Assembly (NCBI RefSeq): GCF_040250305.1
Contig: NZ_CP158190.1
Span: forward strand, 1,706,001-1,770,000
Direction: 5' to 3'
DNA length: 64,000 bases
Source: Peribacillus frigoritolerans
Lineage (GTDB): Bacteria; Bacillota; Bacilli; Bacillales; DSM-1321
In this document: positions 50,189 through 59,379 of the stretch, piece after piece
How positions within the stretch are numbered: the stretch's first letter is position 1
Layout of the letters: the number at the start of each line of letters is the position of its first letter
The notes under the pieces: model-generated
Seen by the model: only the letters and a program-made list of their open reading frames with translations
What the model was told of the DNA's origin: nothing
Database searches by the model: none
Translations under genes and position numbers: made by a program

Positions 50189-51175
50189 ATGAAGATAACG
50201 ATAGATGCAATGGGTGGCGATAATGCTCCAAAGGCACAGGTTTTGGGAGCGATGAAAGCTGTCGAGACTTTTTCCGATGTGGAAATCACCTTGATAGGCA
50301 ATGAATCGGAGATCAACCAATACTTAGCGAAACATGGCCGTATAAAGGTTATACATACTGATGAAAAAATATTAAGCACCGATGAACCTGTTCGTGCGGT
50401 TCGCCGCAAGAAAAGCGCCTCGATGGTATTGGCTGCACAGCAAGTGGCTGACGGAGAAGCGGATGCATGCATTTCTTCAGGCAATACGGGGGCGCTAATG
50501 GCTGCAGGCTTGTTTGTGGTCGGAAGGATAGAAGGCATTGAACGTCCGGCGTTGGCTCCAACCCTTCCGACAATCGATGGCAAAGGTTTTGTACTACTGG
50601 ATGTAGGCGCAAACTCCGATGCGAAACCGGAGCATCTCCTTCAATTCGCCATAATGGGGTCTGTTTATGCTCAAAAAGTGCGGGGAATCGAAAAGCCCCG
50701 TGTCGGATTACTTAATATCGGAACAGAAGAAAAAAAAGGGAATGAACTGACTAAGCATGCCTTTACATTACTGCAGCAATCATCGGAGATATCCTTTATA
50801 GGCAATGTAGAGGCAAGGGACCTCCTAAGCGGGCCGGCAGATGTTGTCGTGACGGACGGCTTCACGGGAAATATGGTGTTAAAGACGCTTGAAGGCACTG
50901 CTATGAGTGTATTTAAAATGGTGAAAACGGCCTTGATGAGCAACCTAAAGAGTAAGCTGGCTGCAGCAATGGTAAAGCCTGAACTAAAAGGCATAAAAAA
51001 TAAAATGGATTACTCGGAGTATGGTGGTGCCGGCCTCTTCGGTTTGAAGGCCCCTGTCATTAAAGCTCATGGTTCTTCAGATGCGAATGCAGTCTATAAT
51101 GCAATCCGCCAGACTCGCGATATGGTTGGAAATGACGTCATATCGACAATTGCGGAGACGATAGAAAAACAATAA
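50189..51175 (+). CDS. plsX: Phosphate acyltransferase PlsX
   Basis: PlsX makes acyl phosphate from acyl-ACP, the donor for PlsY in phosphatidic acid synthesis. The 328-residue product begins [19 protein letters not shown] and has [39 protein letters not shown] and [15 protein letters not shown]. It follows fapR by 24 bases and leads into fabD, as in B. subtilis. Confidence 0.96.
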   Translation: MKITIDAMGGDNAPKAQVLGAMKAVETFSDVEITLIGNESEINQYLAKHGRIKVIHTDEKILSTDEPVRAVRRKKSASMVLAAQQVADGEADACISSGNTGALMAAGLFVVGRIEGIERPALAPTLPTIDGKGFVLLDVGANSDAKPEHLLQFAIMGSVYAQKVRGIEKPRVGLLNIGTEEKKGNELTKHAFTLLQQSSEISFIGNVEARDLLSGPADVVVTDGFTGNMVLKTLEGTAMSVFKMVKTALMSNLKSKLAAAMVKPELKGIKNKMDYSEYGGAGLFGLKAPVIKAHGSSDANAVYNAIRQTRDMVGNDVISTIAETIEKQ

Positions 51176-51202
51176 TAAATCAAAGAGGCAGGGGAGTAAC
51201 AT

Positions 51203-52150
51203 ATGGGTAAAATTGCATTTGTCTTTCCAGGACAAGGATCACAATCAATAGGAATGGGGCATGGCTTATTTCAGGAAAACGAGCGTGCTCAGCAAATTTT
51301 TCGATCAGCAGATGAAAAACTTGATTTTCCACTTTCCGAATTGATCTTTAATGGCACACAACAAGAATTAACGGTAACTTATAATGCACAGCCTGCTTTA
51401 TTGACCACGAGTTATGCTTTTGTCAAGGAACTGGAAGAAGCGGGGATCAAACCCGATTATACAGCCGGGCACAGCTTAGGCGAATATACCGCATTAGTGG
51501 CATCTGGCGCAATTTCTTTTGAAGATGCCGTATATACAGTGCGTAAACGTGGTGAATTCATGGAAGCTGCGGTACCGAATGGCCAAGGCTCTATGGCTGC
51601 GATATTGGGAATGGACCGTGAAGCTCTATCTGAAGTCACTTCTGAAATTACGGCCACTGGTGAATCCGTTCAATTGGCCAATATTAATTGTCCAGGGCAA
51701 ATCGTCATTTCAGGAACCTCTGAAGGGGTTAAACTTGCAAGTGTAAAAGCCAAGGAAAATGGGGCTAAACGGGCTCTTCCTCTTGAAGTGAGTGGACCGT
51801 TCCATTCGGAATTAATGAAACCGGCAGCAGAAAAGTTACAGGGTGTCCTCGATGAAGTAAGCTTCAAACAGGCAGAAATTCCTGTCATTTCAAACGTAAC
51901 TGCTAAGCCCATTACAGCACCTGCTGAAATTAAAGAAAAATTAATCGAACAGCTGTATTCACCGGTCCTTTGGGAAGACAGCGTGAAAAATCTGCTTGAA
52001 TTGGGCGTGGATACGTTCATCGAGGTGGGCCCTGGGAAAGTATTGGGCGGTTTGATAAAGAAAATCGATCGTTCCGTTCAAATTCATTCGGTTTCCGATA
52101 TAGATACTTTAACTAAAACAATTGAAACATTGAAGGGGGTACAAGCATGA
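51203..52150 (+). CDS. fabD: Malonyl-CoA:ACP transacylase
   Basis: FabD loads malonyl groups onto ACP. The 315-residue protein has FVFPGQGSQ, the catalytic serine in [11 protein letters not shown], an arginine-region segment around KRGEFMEAA, and the catalytic histidine in [21 protein letters not shown] precedes the ATG. It overlaps fabG by 4 bases as ATGA. Confidence 0.97.
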   Translation: MGKIAFVFPGQGSQSIGMGHGLFQENERAQQIFRSADEKLDFPLSELIFNGTQQELTVTYNAQPALLTTSYAFVKELEEAGIKPDYTAGHSLGEYTALVASGAISFEDAVYTVRKRGEFMEAAVPNGQGSMAAILGMDREALSEVTSEITATGESVQLANINCPGQIVISGTSEGVKLASVKAKENGAKRALPLEVSGPFHSELMKPAAEKLQGVLDEVSFKQAEIPVISNVTAKPITAPAEIKEKLIEQLYSPVLWEDSVKNLLELGVDTFIEVGPGKVLGGLIKKIDRSVQIHSVSDIDTLTKTIETLKGVQA

Positions 52151-52890
52151 TCCTCGAAGGTAAAAAAGCACTTGTAACGGGAGCTTCACGAGGTATTGGC
52201 AGGGAAGTTGCATTGGAACTTGCCCGTCAGGGAGCAGACGTTGCCATCAACTATTCCGGCAGTGAAGCTAAAGCGAATGAAGTGGTTGAAGAAATCAAGG
52301 CATTGGGCCGTGAAGCATTCGCCGTCCAATGCGATGTTGCAAATAGTGAATCGGTGACAAGCATGATCAAAGAGGTCATCGAACAGTTTGACAGAGTGGA
52401 TATCCTGGTTAATAATGCAGGTATCACACGTGATAACCTATTGATGCGTATGAAAGAAGATGAATGGGATTCTGTTATCAATACGAATCTTAAAGGCGTG
52501 TTTCTATGCACAAAGGCGGTTACAAGGCAAATGATGAAGCAGCGCAGCGGCAGGATCATCAATATGGCATCGATCGTCGGCGTCAGCGGAAATGCAGGGC
52601 AGGCTAATTATGTAGCGGCTAAAGCTGGCGTGATCGGTTTGACTAAAACCACGGCAAAGGAACTTGCTTCAAGAGGCATTACGGTCAATGCGATTGCCCC
52701 AGGTTTCATCTCTACGGATATGACTGGGGAATTGCCTGAAGACGTCCAAAAAGCCATGCTGGACCAAATTCCGCTTGCACGGTTCGGTGACCCTAAAGAT
52801 ATTGCTGCAGTGGCGTCTTTCCTCGCTTCCGATGCCAGCAAATATATGACTGGGCAAACACTTCATGTGGATGGCGGAATGGTCATGTAA
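52147..52890 (+). CDS. fabG: 3-oxoacyl-[acyl-carrier-protein] reductase
   Basis: FabG carries out the NADPH-dependent reduction of 3-oxoacyl-ACP. The 247-residue short-chain dehydrogenase has the cofactor loop [22 protein letters not shown], and the catalytic Ser in [22 protein letters not shown] with Tyr and Lys of YxxxK. The C-terminus [13 protein letters not shown] and [12 protein letters not shown] are typical. It overlaps fabD by 4 bases. Confidence 0.97.
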   Translation: MILEGKKALVTGASRGIGREVALELARQGADVAINYSGSEAKANEVVEEIKALGREAFAVQCDVANSESVTSMIKEVIEQFDRVDILVNNAGITRDNLLMRMKEDEWDSVINTNLKGVFLCTKAVTRQMMKQRSGRIINMASIVGVSGNAGQANYVAAKAGVIGLTKTTAKELASRGITVNAIAPGFISTDMTGELPEDVQKAMLDQIPLARFGDPKDIAAVASFLASDASKYMTGQTLHVDGGMVM

Positions 52891-52897
52891 GTTTTCT

Positions 52898-52925
52898 TTG
52901 ATTTTTTTCGAAATTAATTTATAAT
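52898..52925 (+). promoter_or_regulatory. Promoter candidate for acpP
   Basis: TTGATT (52898-52903) and TATAAT (52920-52925) are 16 bases apart. They are located in the 57-base gap between fabG and acpP, so acpP can be expressed apart from the FapR operon. Confidence 0.65.
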
Positions 52926-52947
52926 GTCTTGAGGGGAGGTGAACACA

Positions 52948-53181
52948 TTGGCAGATGTATTAGAAAGAGTAACTAAAATCGTTGTAGATCGTTTGAACGT
53001 AGAAGAATCAGAGGTAAAACTTGAAGCTTCTTTCAAAGAAGATCTTGGTGCCGATTCCCTGGATGTAGTTGAACTAGTCATGGAATTCGAAGACGAGTTT
53101 GATATGGAAATTTCGGACGATGACGCTGAAAAAATCGCCACAGTAGGTGATGCTGTGAATTACATACAAAGCACTATGTAA
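52948..53181 (+). CDS. acpP: Acyl carrier protein
   Basis: The 77-residue acidic protein carries growing acyl chains on a phosphopantetheine attached to Ser37 in [10 protein letters not shown]. It has [11 protein letters not shown] at the start and [20 protein letters not shown] at the end, as in other Bacillus ACPs. I chose TTG 52948 because it gives MADVLERV and lies 8 bases after the very strong ribosome binding site GAGGGGAGG. An in-frame GTG at 52939 overlaps that site. A TTG start in such a highly expressed gene is noteworthy. Confidence 0.96.
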   Translation: MADVLERVTKIVVDRLNVEESEVKLEASFKEDLGADSLDVVELVMEFEDEFDMEISDDDAEKIATVGDAVNYIQSTM

Positions 53182-53199
53182 TGAATTGTCATTTGACTA

Positions 53200-53230
53200 A
53201 AAGCTCCGTTTTTTAACGGGGCTTTCTCTT
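53200..53230 (+). terminator. Hairpin after acpP, probable terminator
   Basis: AAAGCTCCGTT (53200-53210) pairs with AACGGGGCTTT (53215-53225), eleven pairs with one G-T. TCTCTT follows, a weak T-tract. Confidence 0.7.
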
Positions 53231-53289
53231 ATTGCTAAAGAAGTTTGATGCCACGTCAGATAAGGGAATGAGCATGTACGCGGGTAAGC

Positions 53290-53396
53290 ACCGCCTGCAT
53301 GGCAGCGGTCTTTTGCCATTAGTTTTCTTTAAGCGGATAATAATGTATGATGGTACATAGGAAAGCTTGACAGGAATTCCTGCCAGGTTTCTTTTT
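53290..53396 (+). other. Two further hairpins between acpP and rnc
   Basis: ACCGCCTGC (53290-53298) pairs with GCAGCGGT (53302-53309) with one bulge, and TTTT follows at 53311. A second imperfect hairpin at 53361-53391 (CAGG 53371-53374 with CCTG 53379-53382, GAAA with TTTC) is followed by TTTTT. No gene is visible in this 264-base gap. In B. subtilis the rnc message is regulated by RNase III itself, so cleavage sites here would be plausible, but that is inference. Confidence 0.45.
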
Positions 53397-53445
53397 ATAT
53401 ATTGGAAAAATATGCTTTTTGAACCGTTGTGGAGGGTTTTGTGTG

Positions 53446-54186
53446 ATGCGTAGGAACGGAAATAATCGTAAACCATCAATCAAGGATAATAAATTTAAAC
53501 AGTTGCAAGAAAATCTGGGTTTTCATTTTAAAGATGAAAATTTATTGAAACAAGCTTTTACACATTCATCTTATGTGAATGAGCATCGCCGTAAGCCTTA
53601 TGAAGATAATGAAAGGCTTGAATTCTTGGGGGACGCTGTACTTGAACTGACCATCTCTAAATACTTATATCAAAAATATCCGATGATGAGCGAAGGTGAA
53701 CTTACCAAACTGAGGGCAGCCATTGTATGTGAGCCTTCACTTGTTGCTTTTGCCAATAGTCTTTCTTACGGGGAATATGTATTGCTCGGAAAAGGGGAAG
53801 AAATGACAGGCGGAAGAGAACGCCCTGCCATGCTTGCGGATGTATTCGAAGCCTATATTGGTGCTTTGTACCTTGATCAAGGATTAGAGCCAGTGGTGCA
53901 GTTTTTGACTAATGTCGTGTTTCCGAAGATAGACGAGGGTGCTTTTTCTCATGTGATGGATTATAAGAGCCAGCTTCAGGAGCTGATCCAGCGTGATGCC
54001 ATTGGTGTCCTGCAATATAAGATTTTACAGGAAAAAGGACCTGCTCATAATCGGGAGTTTGTTTCGACCGTCTCCTTGAATGGGGAAGAGCTGGGCTCTG
54101 GAATAGGAAAATCCAAAAAAGAAGCGGAGCAGCATGCTGCCGAGCATGCATTGATCGTTTTAAAAGAAAAAAAATCAACAAGATAG
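53446..54186 (+). CDS. rnc: Ribonuclease III
   Basis: RNase III cuts double-stranded RNA, processing rRNA and the scRNA of SRP. The 246-residue protein has the catalytic motif [14 protein letters not shown], the second acidic cluster [16 protein letters not shown], and a C-terminal double-stranded-RNA-binding domain ([13 protein letters not shown] to [14 protein letters not shown]). I choose ATG 53446, 9 bases after GGAGGG; GTG 53443 is one codon earlier, and TTG 53419 lies upstream of the ribosome binding site. It is followed by smc. Confidence 0.95.
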   Translation: MRRNGNNRKPSIKDNKFKQLQENLGFHFKDENLLKQAFTHSSYVNEHRRKPYEDNERLEFLGDAVLELTISKYLYQKYPMMSEGELTKLRAAIVCEPSLVAFANSLSYGEYVLLGKGEEMTGGRERPAMLADVFEAYIGALYLDQGLEPVVQFLTNVVFPKIDEGAFSHVMDYKSQLQELIQRDAIGVLQYKILQEKGPAHNREFVSTVSLNGEELGSGIGKSKKEAEQHAAEHALIVLKEKKSTR

Positions 54187-54210
54187 TTGAACAGTAGAGG
54201 GGGAAAGGTC

Positions 54211-57200
54211 ATGTTCCTCAAACGTTTGGACGTTGTAGGATTTAAATCTTTCGCAGAGAAAATTTCGATTGATTTTGTACCTGGTGTCACGGCAGTGGTT
54301 GGACCAAACGGAAGCGGTAAAAGTAATGTGACCGATGCAGTCCGATGGGTACTTGGAGAGCAGTCTGCGAAATCACTGCGTGGAGCAAAAATGGAAGATA
54401 TCATCTTTTCGGGAAGTGACACGAGGAAAGCGTTGAATTTTGCGGAAGTATCATTGACCCTTGATAACGAGACCAATTCCCTGCCAATTGACTTTCATGA
54501 AGTCAGTGTGACAAGACGTGTATATCGATCGGGAGAAAGTGAATTTTTCATTAATAATCAAGGTTGCCGTCTGAAAGACATCATAGACCTTTTCATGGAT
54601 TCTGGTCTTGGGAGAGAAGCGTTTTCCATCATCAGCCAAGGGAAAGTGGAAGAAATCCTTAGCAGTAAGGCTGAAGAAAGACGAGTGATTTTTGAAGAAG
54701 CAGCCGGTGTCCTGAAGTATAAAACGAGAAAACGAAAAGCGGAATCGAAGCTGACGGAAACACAGGATAACTTAAACCGTGTCCATGATATCCTCCATGA
54801 ATTGGAGGGGCAGGTGGAGCCGTTAAAAATTCAGTCTTCCCTCGCCAAGGAATTTTTGGCGAAGAAAGACGAGCTTGAGCAAATAGAAGTGGCTTTAACC
54901 GTTTTTGAAATAGAAGAACTTTATGAAAAATGGGAAAAACTTTCACAGGAACTTGAAAAACATAATGAAATGGAACAGCAAATGGCAGGACAGCTTCATG
55001 ATAGGGAAGCGCATCTCAAAAAGCTAAGGGATAGTCTTGCGACGCTTGAGACATCGATCAATGGTCTTCAGGAAATTCTCCTGAATGCCAGCGAAGAACT
55101 TGAAAAGCTTGAAGGCCGTAAAGAAGTTTTGAAAGAACGGAAGAAAAATGCCGCCCAAAACAAGTCACAGCTGGAAAAAGCGATTGTGGAAGGTGAGGCT
55201 GCTGTCGAGCGTCTGTCTTTGCAAAAGGAAAGAGAAACGGAAATCCTGAATGCACTGAACTTGGAAGTGAAAGGGATTTCTGAAACCTTACATGAAAAAC
55301 AAAAAAGCCTGGGCCTATTCAATAGTGATATAGAGGCGATGATCGAAGCGAAAAAGAGTGACTATATCGAGTGGTTGAACAAGCAGGCATCGGCTAAAAA
55401 CGAAAAACAATACCTGCTCCAGCAGCTAACACAGCAGGAACATAAAAATGCTAAACTTGACATGGAAAATGAAAAGTTCTTAACCGAAAGAATGGATATC
55501 ACTGCTAAAAAAGTGGAATATTCAAAGCTGATGGACAATATGACCAAGCAGCTTGAAGAGCATGTCACTTATTTCCGAAATCAGCAGAATAAATTGAATG
55601 CGGCAAAAGATACGTATCAAAAACAAGAAACCACCCTTTACAAGGCCTATCAATTCCTTCAACAGGCAAAATCACGTAAGGAACTGCTTGAAGAAATGGA
55701 AGATGATTATGCAGGCTTCTTTCAGGGTGTAAAAGAGGTTTTAAAAGCGAAAGAAACCCTTCCAGGCATTGAAGGGGCAGTTGCGGAATTGATTAAGGTT
55801 CCAAAGGAATATGAAACGGCCATCGAAACGGCTCTGGGCGGAGCGATGCAGCATGTTGTCGTGGAACGCGAAGAGCATGCACGGGAAGCCATTTCCTTCT
55901 TGAAGAAAAATAGGTATGGGCGTGCGACGTTCTTGCCTTTATCAGTCATAAAGGCAAGAGAGATATCAGCTAACCAATTATCGATGCTGAAGAGCCATTC
56001 AGCTTTTGTAGGGACTGGTTCCTCATTGATCCAATATGATGATAGGCATGCAGCGATTGCAGAAAACCTATTGGGAACCGTGATGATCACTACAGATTTA
56101 AAAGGTGCAAATGACCTGGCGAAAATGATGCAGCACCGTTTCCGCTTCGTAACACTTGAGGGGGATATCGTCAATCCAGGCGGTTCAATGACTGGCGGAG
56201 CCTTAAAGCAAAAAACGACCTCCCTGCTTTCAAGGAAAACGGAATTGGAAGAGCTCCAACAAAAACTTGCTGCCATGGAAGCTAAAACGAATCAGCTAGA
56301 AAAGCAAGTCAAACAGCTCAAAGTGGATGTGGGTGTTCAAGAGCAAACGCTTGAACAAACCAGAAAAACTGGAGAGAGACTTCGATTACAAGAACAAACC
56401 CTTAAGGGCGAACTCCGTGAAGTGGAGCTGCAGGAAAGAAATGTGAATGAGCGGCTGCATCTTTATGATTTGGATAAAAATTCATATTTAGAAGAACAAC
56501 AGCAAAAAACAGCAAGACTTGAAGAGCTGGAAGAACTTTTGGACTCATGTAAATCGGAAATTGAAGGGCTTGACAGGTTGATTTCCGAAATGACCGAACA
56601 AAAGCAATCCCAACAATCCTCAAAAGAGAGCCTTGCTGAAGAAACGAATGAACTGAGGGTAATGCTTGCCTCTAAGCGTGGCCAGCTGCAAAACCAAAAA
56701 GAGAAGATGGAACGCATTGAATCGGATCTTTCAAAGGAAACAAGCAGGCTTGCCGAAAACAAAGATGATTTAGGGCTCCTGACCAATGAAATGACAGACA
56801 GTTCAAGCGGGGAAGAGTCACTGGAAGATATGGCTCAGCAGAAATTGCTCGATAAAAATGGGGCAATTGAAGGGATCACCATAAAAAAACAGGAAAAAAA
56901 CGAGCTTCTAAAGGAAGTTGAATCGCTTGAACTGTCCTTGAAAGAAGAAAATCGACTTTATAGAGGCATTGTCGAAGTGATGAAGGATGAAGAAGTGAAA
57001 TTAACTCGTCTGGATGTCGAACTGGAAAATCGTCTCGACCACTTGAGAGAAGAATATACCCTTTCCTTTGAAGGTGCTAAAGAACAGTATCCATTGATGA
57101 TGCCTTCAGAAGAAGCTCAAAAAAGGGTGAAGCTCATCAAGCTTGCAATCGAGGAACTGGGGACGGTGAATCTAGGTGCAATTGATGAATACGCACGTGT

Positions 57201-57774
57201 AGCTGAACGCTATGAATTCCTTCTAAGTCAAAAGGAAGACCTTCAACAGGCGAAGGATACATTATTCCAAGTCATCGATGAAATGGATGATGAAATGAAG
57301 CGGCGCTTTGCGGATACCTTCTATTCGATCCGTGAAGAATTCGAACAAGTCTTCAAAGCTTTATTTGGCGGAGGCAGAGCCGAGCTGAAACTGACAAATC
57401 CGGATGATTTACTAAATACAGGGGTGGATATCATTGCACAGCCTCCCGGGAAAAAACTGCAAAATTTGAGCCTCTTATCGGGTGGGGAACGAGCATTGAC
57501 AGCCATAGCCCTTTTATTCTCCATTCTAAAAGTGCGTCCGGTGCCTTTCTGTATCCTTGATGAAGTCGAGGCAGCGCTTGATGAGGCGAATGTTGTCCGG
57601 TTCAGTCAATTTTTAAGGAAGTTCAGCAGGGAAACGCAGTTCATCGTGATTACTCACCGCAAAGGCACGATGGAAGAAGCAGATGTCCTATATGGCATTA
57701 CGATGCAGGAGTCAGGCGTCTCCAAACTTGTTTCCGTCCGGATGGAAGAATCAGAAAACTTTATTGAAGTTTAA
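54211..57774 (+). CDS. smc: Chromosome segregation protein SMC
   Basis: SMC is the ATPase of the bacterial condensin that compacts and aligns chromosome arms with ScpA/ScpB. The 1187-residue protein has Walker A in VVGPNGSGKSNVTDAVRW (near residue 30) and a long coiled coil (about 165-500). The hinge lies around residues 510-670 (LPGIEGAVAELIKVPKEYE, GGSMTGGALKQK), followed by a second coiled coil. The C-terminal head has signature LSGGERALTAIA (residue 1090 on) and Walker B CILDEVEAALDEAN. ATG 54211 after AGAGGGGGA gives the family start MFLKRLDVVGFKSFA. Confidence 0.98.
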   Translation: MFLKRLDVVGFKSFAEKISIDFVPGVTAVVGPNGSGKSNVTDAVRWVLGEQSAKSLRGAKMEDIIFSGSDTRKALNFAEVSLTLDNETNSLPIDFHEVSVTRRVYRSGESEFFINNQGCRLKDIIDLFMDSGLGREAFSIISQGKVEEILSSKAEERRVIFEEAAGVLKYKTRKRKAESKLTETQDNLNRVHDILHELEGQVEPLKIQSSLAKEFLAKKDELEQIEVALTVFEIEELYEKWEKLSQELEKHNEMEQQMAGQLHDREAHLKKLRDSLATLETSINGLQEILLNASEELEKLEGRKEVLKERKKNAAQNKSQLEKAIVEGEAAVERLSLQKERETEILNALNLEVKGISETLHEKQKSLGLFNSDIEAMIEAKKSDYIEWLNKQASAKNEKQYLLQQLTQQEHKNAKLDMENEKFLTERMDITAKKVEYSKLMDNMTKQLEEHVTYFRNQQNKLNAAKDTYQKQETTLYKAYQFLQQAKSRKELLEEMEDDYAGFFQGVKEVLKAKETLPGIEGAVAELIKVPKEYETAIETALGGAMQHVVVEREEHAREAISFLKKNRYGRATFLPLSVIKAREISANQLSMLKSHSAFVGTGSSLIQYDDRHAAIAENLLGTVMITTDLKGANDLAKMMQHRFRFVTLEGDIVNPGGSMTGGALKQKTTSLLSRKTELEELQQKLAAMEAKTNQLEKQVKQLKVDVGVQEQTLEQTRKTGERLRLQEQTLKGELREVELQERNVNERLHLYDLDKNSYLEEQQQKTARLEELEELLDSCKSEIEGLDRLISEMTEQKQSQQSSKESLAEETNELRVMLASKRGQLQNQKEKMERIESDLSKETSRLAENKDDLGLLTNEMTDSSSGEESLEDMAQQKLLDKNGAIEGITIKKQEKNELLKEVESLELSLKEENRLYRGIVEVMKDEEVKLTRLDVELENRLDHLREEYTLSFEGAKEQYPLMMPSEEAQKRVKLIKLAIEELGTVNLGAIDEYARVAERYEFLLSQKEDLQQAKDTLFQVIDEMDDEMKRRFADTFYSIREEFEQVFKALFGGGRAELKLTNPDDLLNTGVDIIAQPPGKKLQNLSLLSGGERALTAIALLFSILKVRPVPFCILDEVEAALDEANVVRFSQFLRKFSRETQFIVITHRKGTMEEADVLYGITMQESGVSKLVSVRMEESENFIEV

Positions 57775-57801
57775 AATTCATGAATTAGAGGAAGTGGGAC
57801 A

Positions 57802-58818
57802 ATGAGTTTTTTCAAAAAGCTAAAAGAGAAATTTACGACCCAGGAAGAAAAAGAAAAATCAGTTGAAGCAGAAGTATCCATTGGGGAAAAATTCAAGCAA
57901 GGTTTGACAAAGACAAGGAATTCCTTTACTGGAAGGGTTAATGAACTTGTTGCCCGTTATCGGAAAGTGGATGAGGACTTTTTTGAAGAACTTGAAGAAA
58001 TCCTTATACAGGCTGATGTAGGCTTCGATACTGTGATGGAACTGATTGATCAATTGAAAAGGGAAGTCAAGCTTCGCAATATCTCTGATACGAGGGAAGT
58101 GCAGTCCGTCATTTCCGAAAAGCTAGTGGAAATCTACCAAGGTGATGATGAAGCGACTTCAAGCCTGAATATACAAGAAGAAGGTTTGACGGTCATTTTG
58201 TTTGTAGGGGTTAATGGGGTAGGGAAAACGACGACCATTGGTAAACTTGCCCATAAATTTAAAATGGAAGGTAAATCTGTCGTATTGGCTGCCGGGGATA
58301 CCTTCCGTGCCGGTGCGATTGAACAGCTTGAGGTTTGGGGAGAGCGTGTCGGCGTCAGTGTAATCAAACAGGGTGAAGGCTCTGACCCTGCTGCGGTCAT
58401 GTTCGACGCCATTCAGGCCGCCAAAGCACGAAAAGCGGATATCCTGATCTGTGACACTGCCGGTCGCTTACAGAATAAAGTGAACTTAATGAAGGAATTG
58501 GAAAAGGTGAAACGTGTAATTGAACGTGAAGTACCTGGTGCACCACACGAGGTGTTGCTTGCCCTTGACGCAACAACTGGACAAAATGCCCTCATTCAGG
58601 CCAAGACATTCAAGGAAGCGACCAATGTGTCCGGTATTGTTTTAACAAAGCTTGATGGCACCGCAAAAGGCGGAATTGTATTGGCAATTCGCAATGAATT
58701 GGCCATTCCCGTTAAATTTGTCGGGCTAGGTGAAAAGATGGACGATCTACAGGAATTCGATGCTGAGAAATATGTTTATGGCCTTTTTGCTGATATCATC
58801 GATAAAGAAGAGGTTTAA
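57802..58818 (+). CDS. ftsY: Signal recognition particle receptor FtsY
   Basis: FtsY receives SRP-ribosome complexes at the membrane. The 338-residue GTPase has a short, charged N-terminal region (SFFKKLKEKF, possible membrane contact) and an N domain. The G domain shows P-loop GVNGVGKTTTIGKLA near residue 136, DTAGRLQNK, TKLDGTAKGG and GLGEKMDDLQEF. It follows smc by 27 bases, giving the rnc-smc-ftsY unit, which ends at the terminator after it. The ylqB gene of B. subtilis is missing downstream. Confidence 0.97.
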   Translation: MSFFKKLKEKFTTQEEKEKSVEAEVSIGEKFKQGLTKTRNSFTGRVNELVARYRKVDEDFFEELEEILIQADVGFDTVMELIDQLKREVKLRNISDTREVQSVISEKLVEIYQGDDEATSSLNIQEEGLTVILFVGVNGVGKTTTIGKLAHKFKMEGKSVVLAAGDTFRAGAIEQLEVWGERVGVSVIKQGEGSDPAAVMFDAIQAAKARKADILICDTAGRLQNKVNLMKELEKVKRVIEREVPGAPHEVLLALDATTGQNALIQAKTFKEATNVSGIVLTKLDGTAKGGIVLAIRNELAIPVKFVGLGEKMDDLQEFDAEKYVYGLFADIIDKEEV

Positions 58819-58828
58819 GAAAAATTGT

Positions 58829-58862
58829 AAGCCGGAAGAGATAATTCTCTTCTGGTTTTTTT
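58829..58862 (+). terminator. Intrinsic terminator after ftsY
   Basis: AAGCCGGAAGAGA (58829-58841) pairs with TCTCTTCTGGTTT (58846-58858), 13 pairs with G-T wobbles. A 4-base loop separates the arms, and the T-run reaches 58862. Confidence 0.9.
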
Positions 58863-58959
58863 ACAGAGATAATTGAAGGAACAATTCTCAGAAATGTCCA
58901 AAAAAGAGGCGGGAAAAGAAAAAAATAATGCTTTGCAAACAAGTGGTAAGGAGTTTAAC

Positions 58960-58988
58960 TTGACATCAAATAAACAAGGCTTTACAAT
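58960..58988 (+). promoter_or_regulatory. Strong sigma-A-type promoter of ylxM-ffh
   Basis: A perfect TTGACA (58960-58965) and TACAAT (58983-58988) are separated by 17 bases. Confidence 0.88.
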
Positions 58989-59002
58989 ATAAACTTGTAA
59001 AG
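58980..59002. promoter_or_regulatory. Inverted repeat covering the -10 and start of ylxM-ffh
   Basis: CTTTACAA (58980-58987) and TTGTAAAG (58995-59002) form a perfect 8-base inverted repeat with a 7-base centre. It overlaps the -10 hexamer and the expected start point. Because the left arm would not be transcribed, it looks like an operator and not an RNA hairpin. No known regulator is assigned. Confidence 0.5.
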
Positions 59003-59035
59003 GGTTTTCACTTAACAGCAGGGAGGCTTGCTAAG

Positions 59036-59368
59036 ATGCTTGAAAAGACAACGCGGATTAATTATTTGTATGACTTTTACCAATCGTTGTTAACAGAGAA
59101 GCAGCAGAGCTATATGTCCCTCTACTATCTGGATGATTACTCTCTTGGCGAGATTGCCGATGAATACGAAGTCAGTAGGCAGGCAGTCTATGATAATATA
59201 AAAAGAACAGAAGCGATGCTTGAGGAATATGAAGCAAAGCTATTGTTATTTCAAAAATTTCAAGAGCGTAACCAGTGGATTGCGAATATGAAGGGACTCA
59301 TAGAAAAGGAATCCTTTTCAAAAGAGAAGCTGCTAGACGCAATCACAACGCTTGAGAAGTTGGATTAG
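59036..59368 (+). CDS. ylxM: YlxM/p13-like DNA-binding protein
   Basis: The 110-residue protein is dominated by a sigma-region-4-like helix-turn-helix ([35 protein letters not shown]). It is encoded directly before ffh in most Firmicutes, and relatives modulate SRP function in streptococci. AGGGAGG precedes ATG 59036. It lies 11 bases before ffh in the same transcript. Confidence 0.95.
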   Translation: MLEKTTRINYLYDFYQSLLTEKQQSYMSLYYLDDYSLGEIADEYEVSRQAVYDNIKRTEAMLEEYEAKLLLFQKFQERNQWIANMKGLIEKESFSKEKLLDAITTLEKLD

Positions 59369-59379
59369 GAGGCGGCAAT

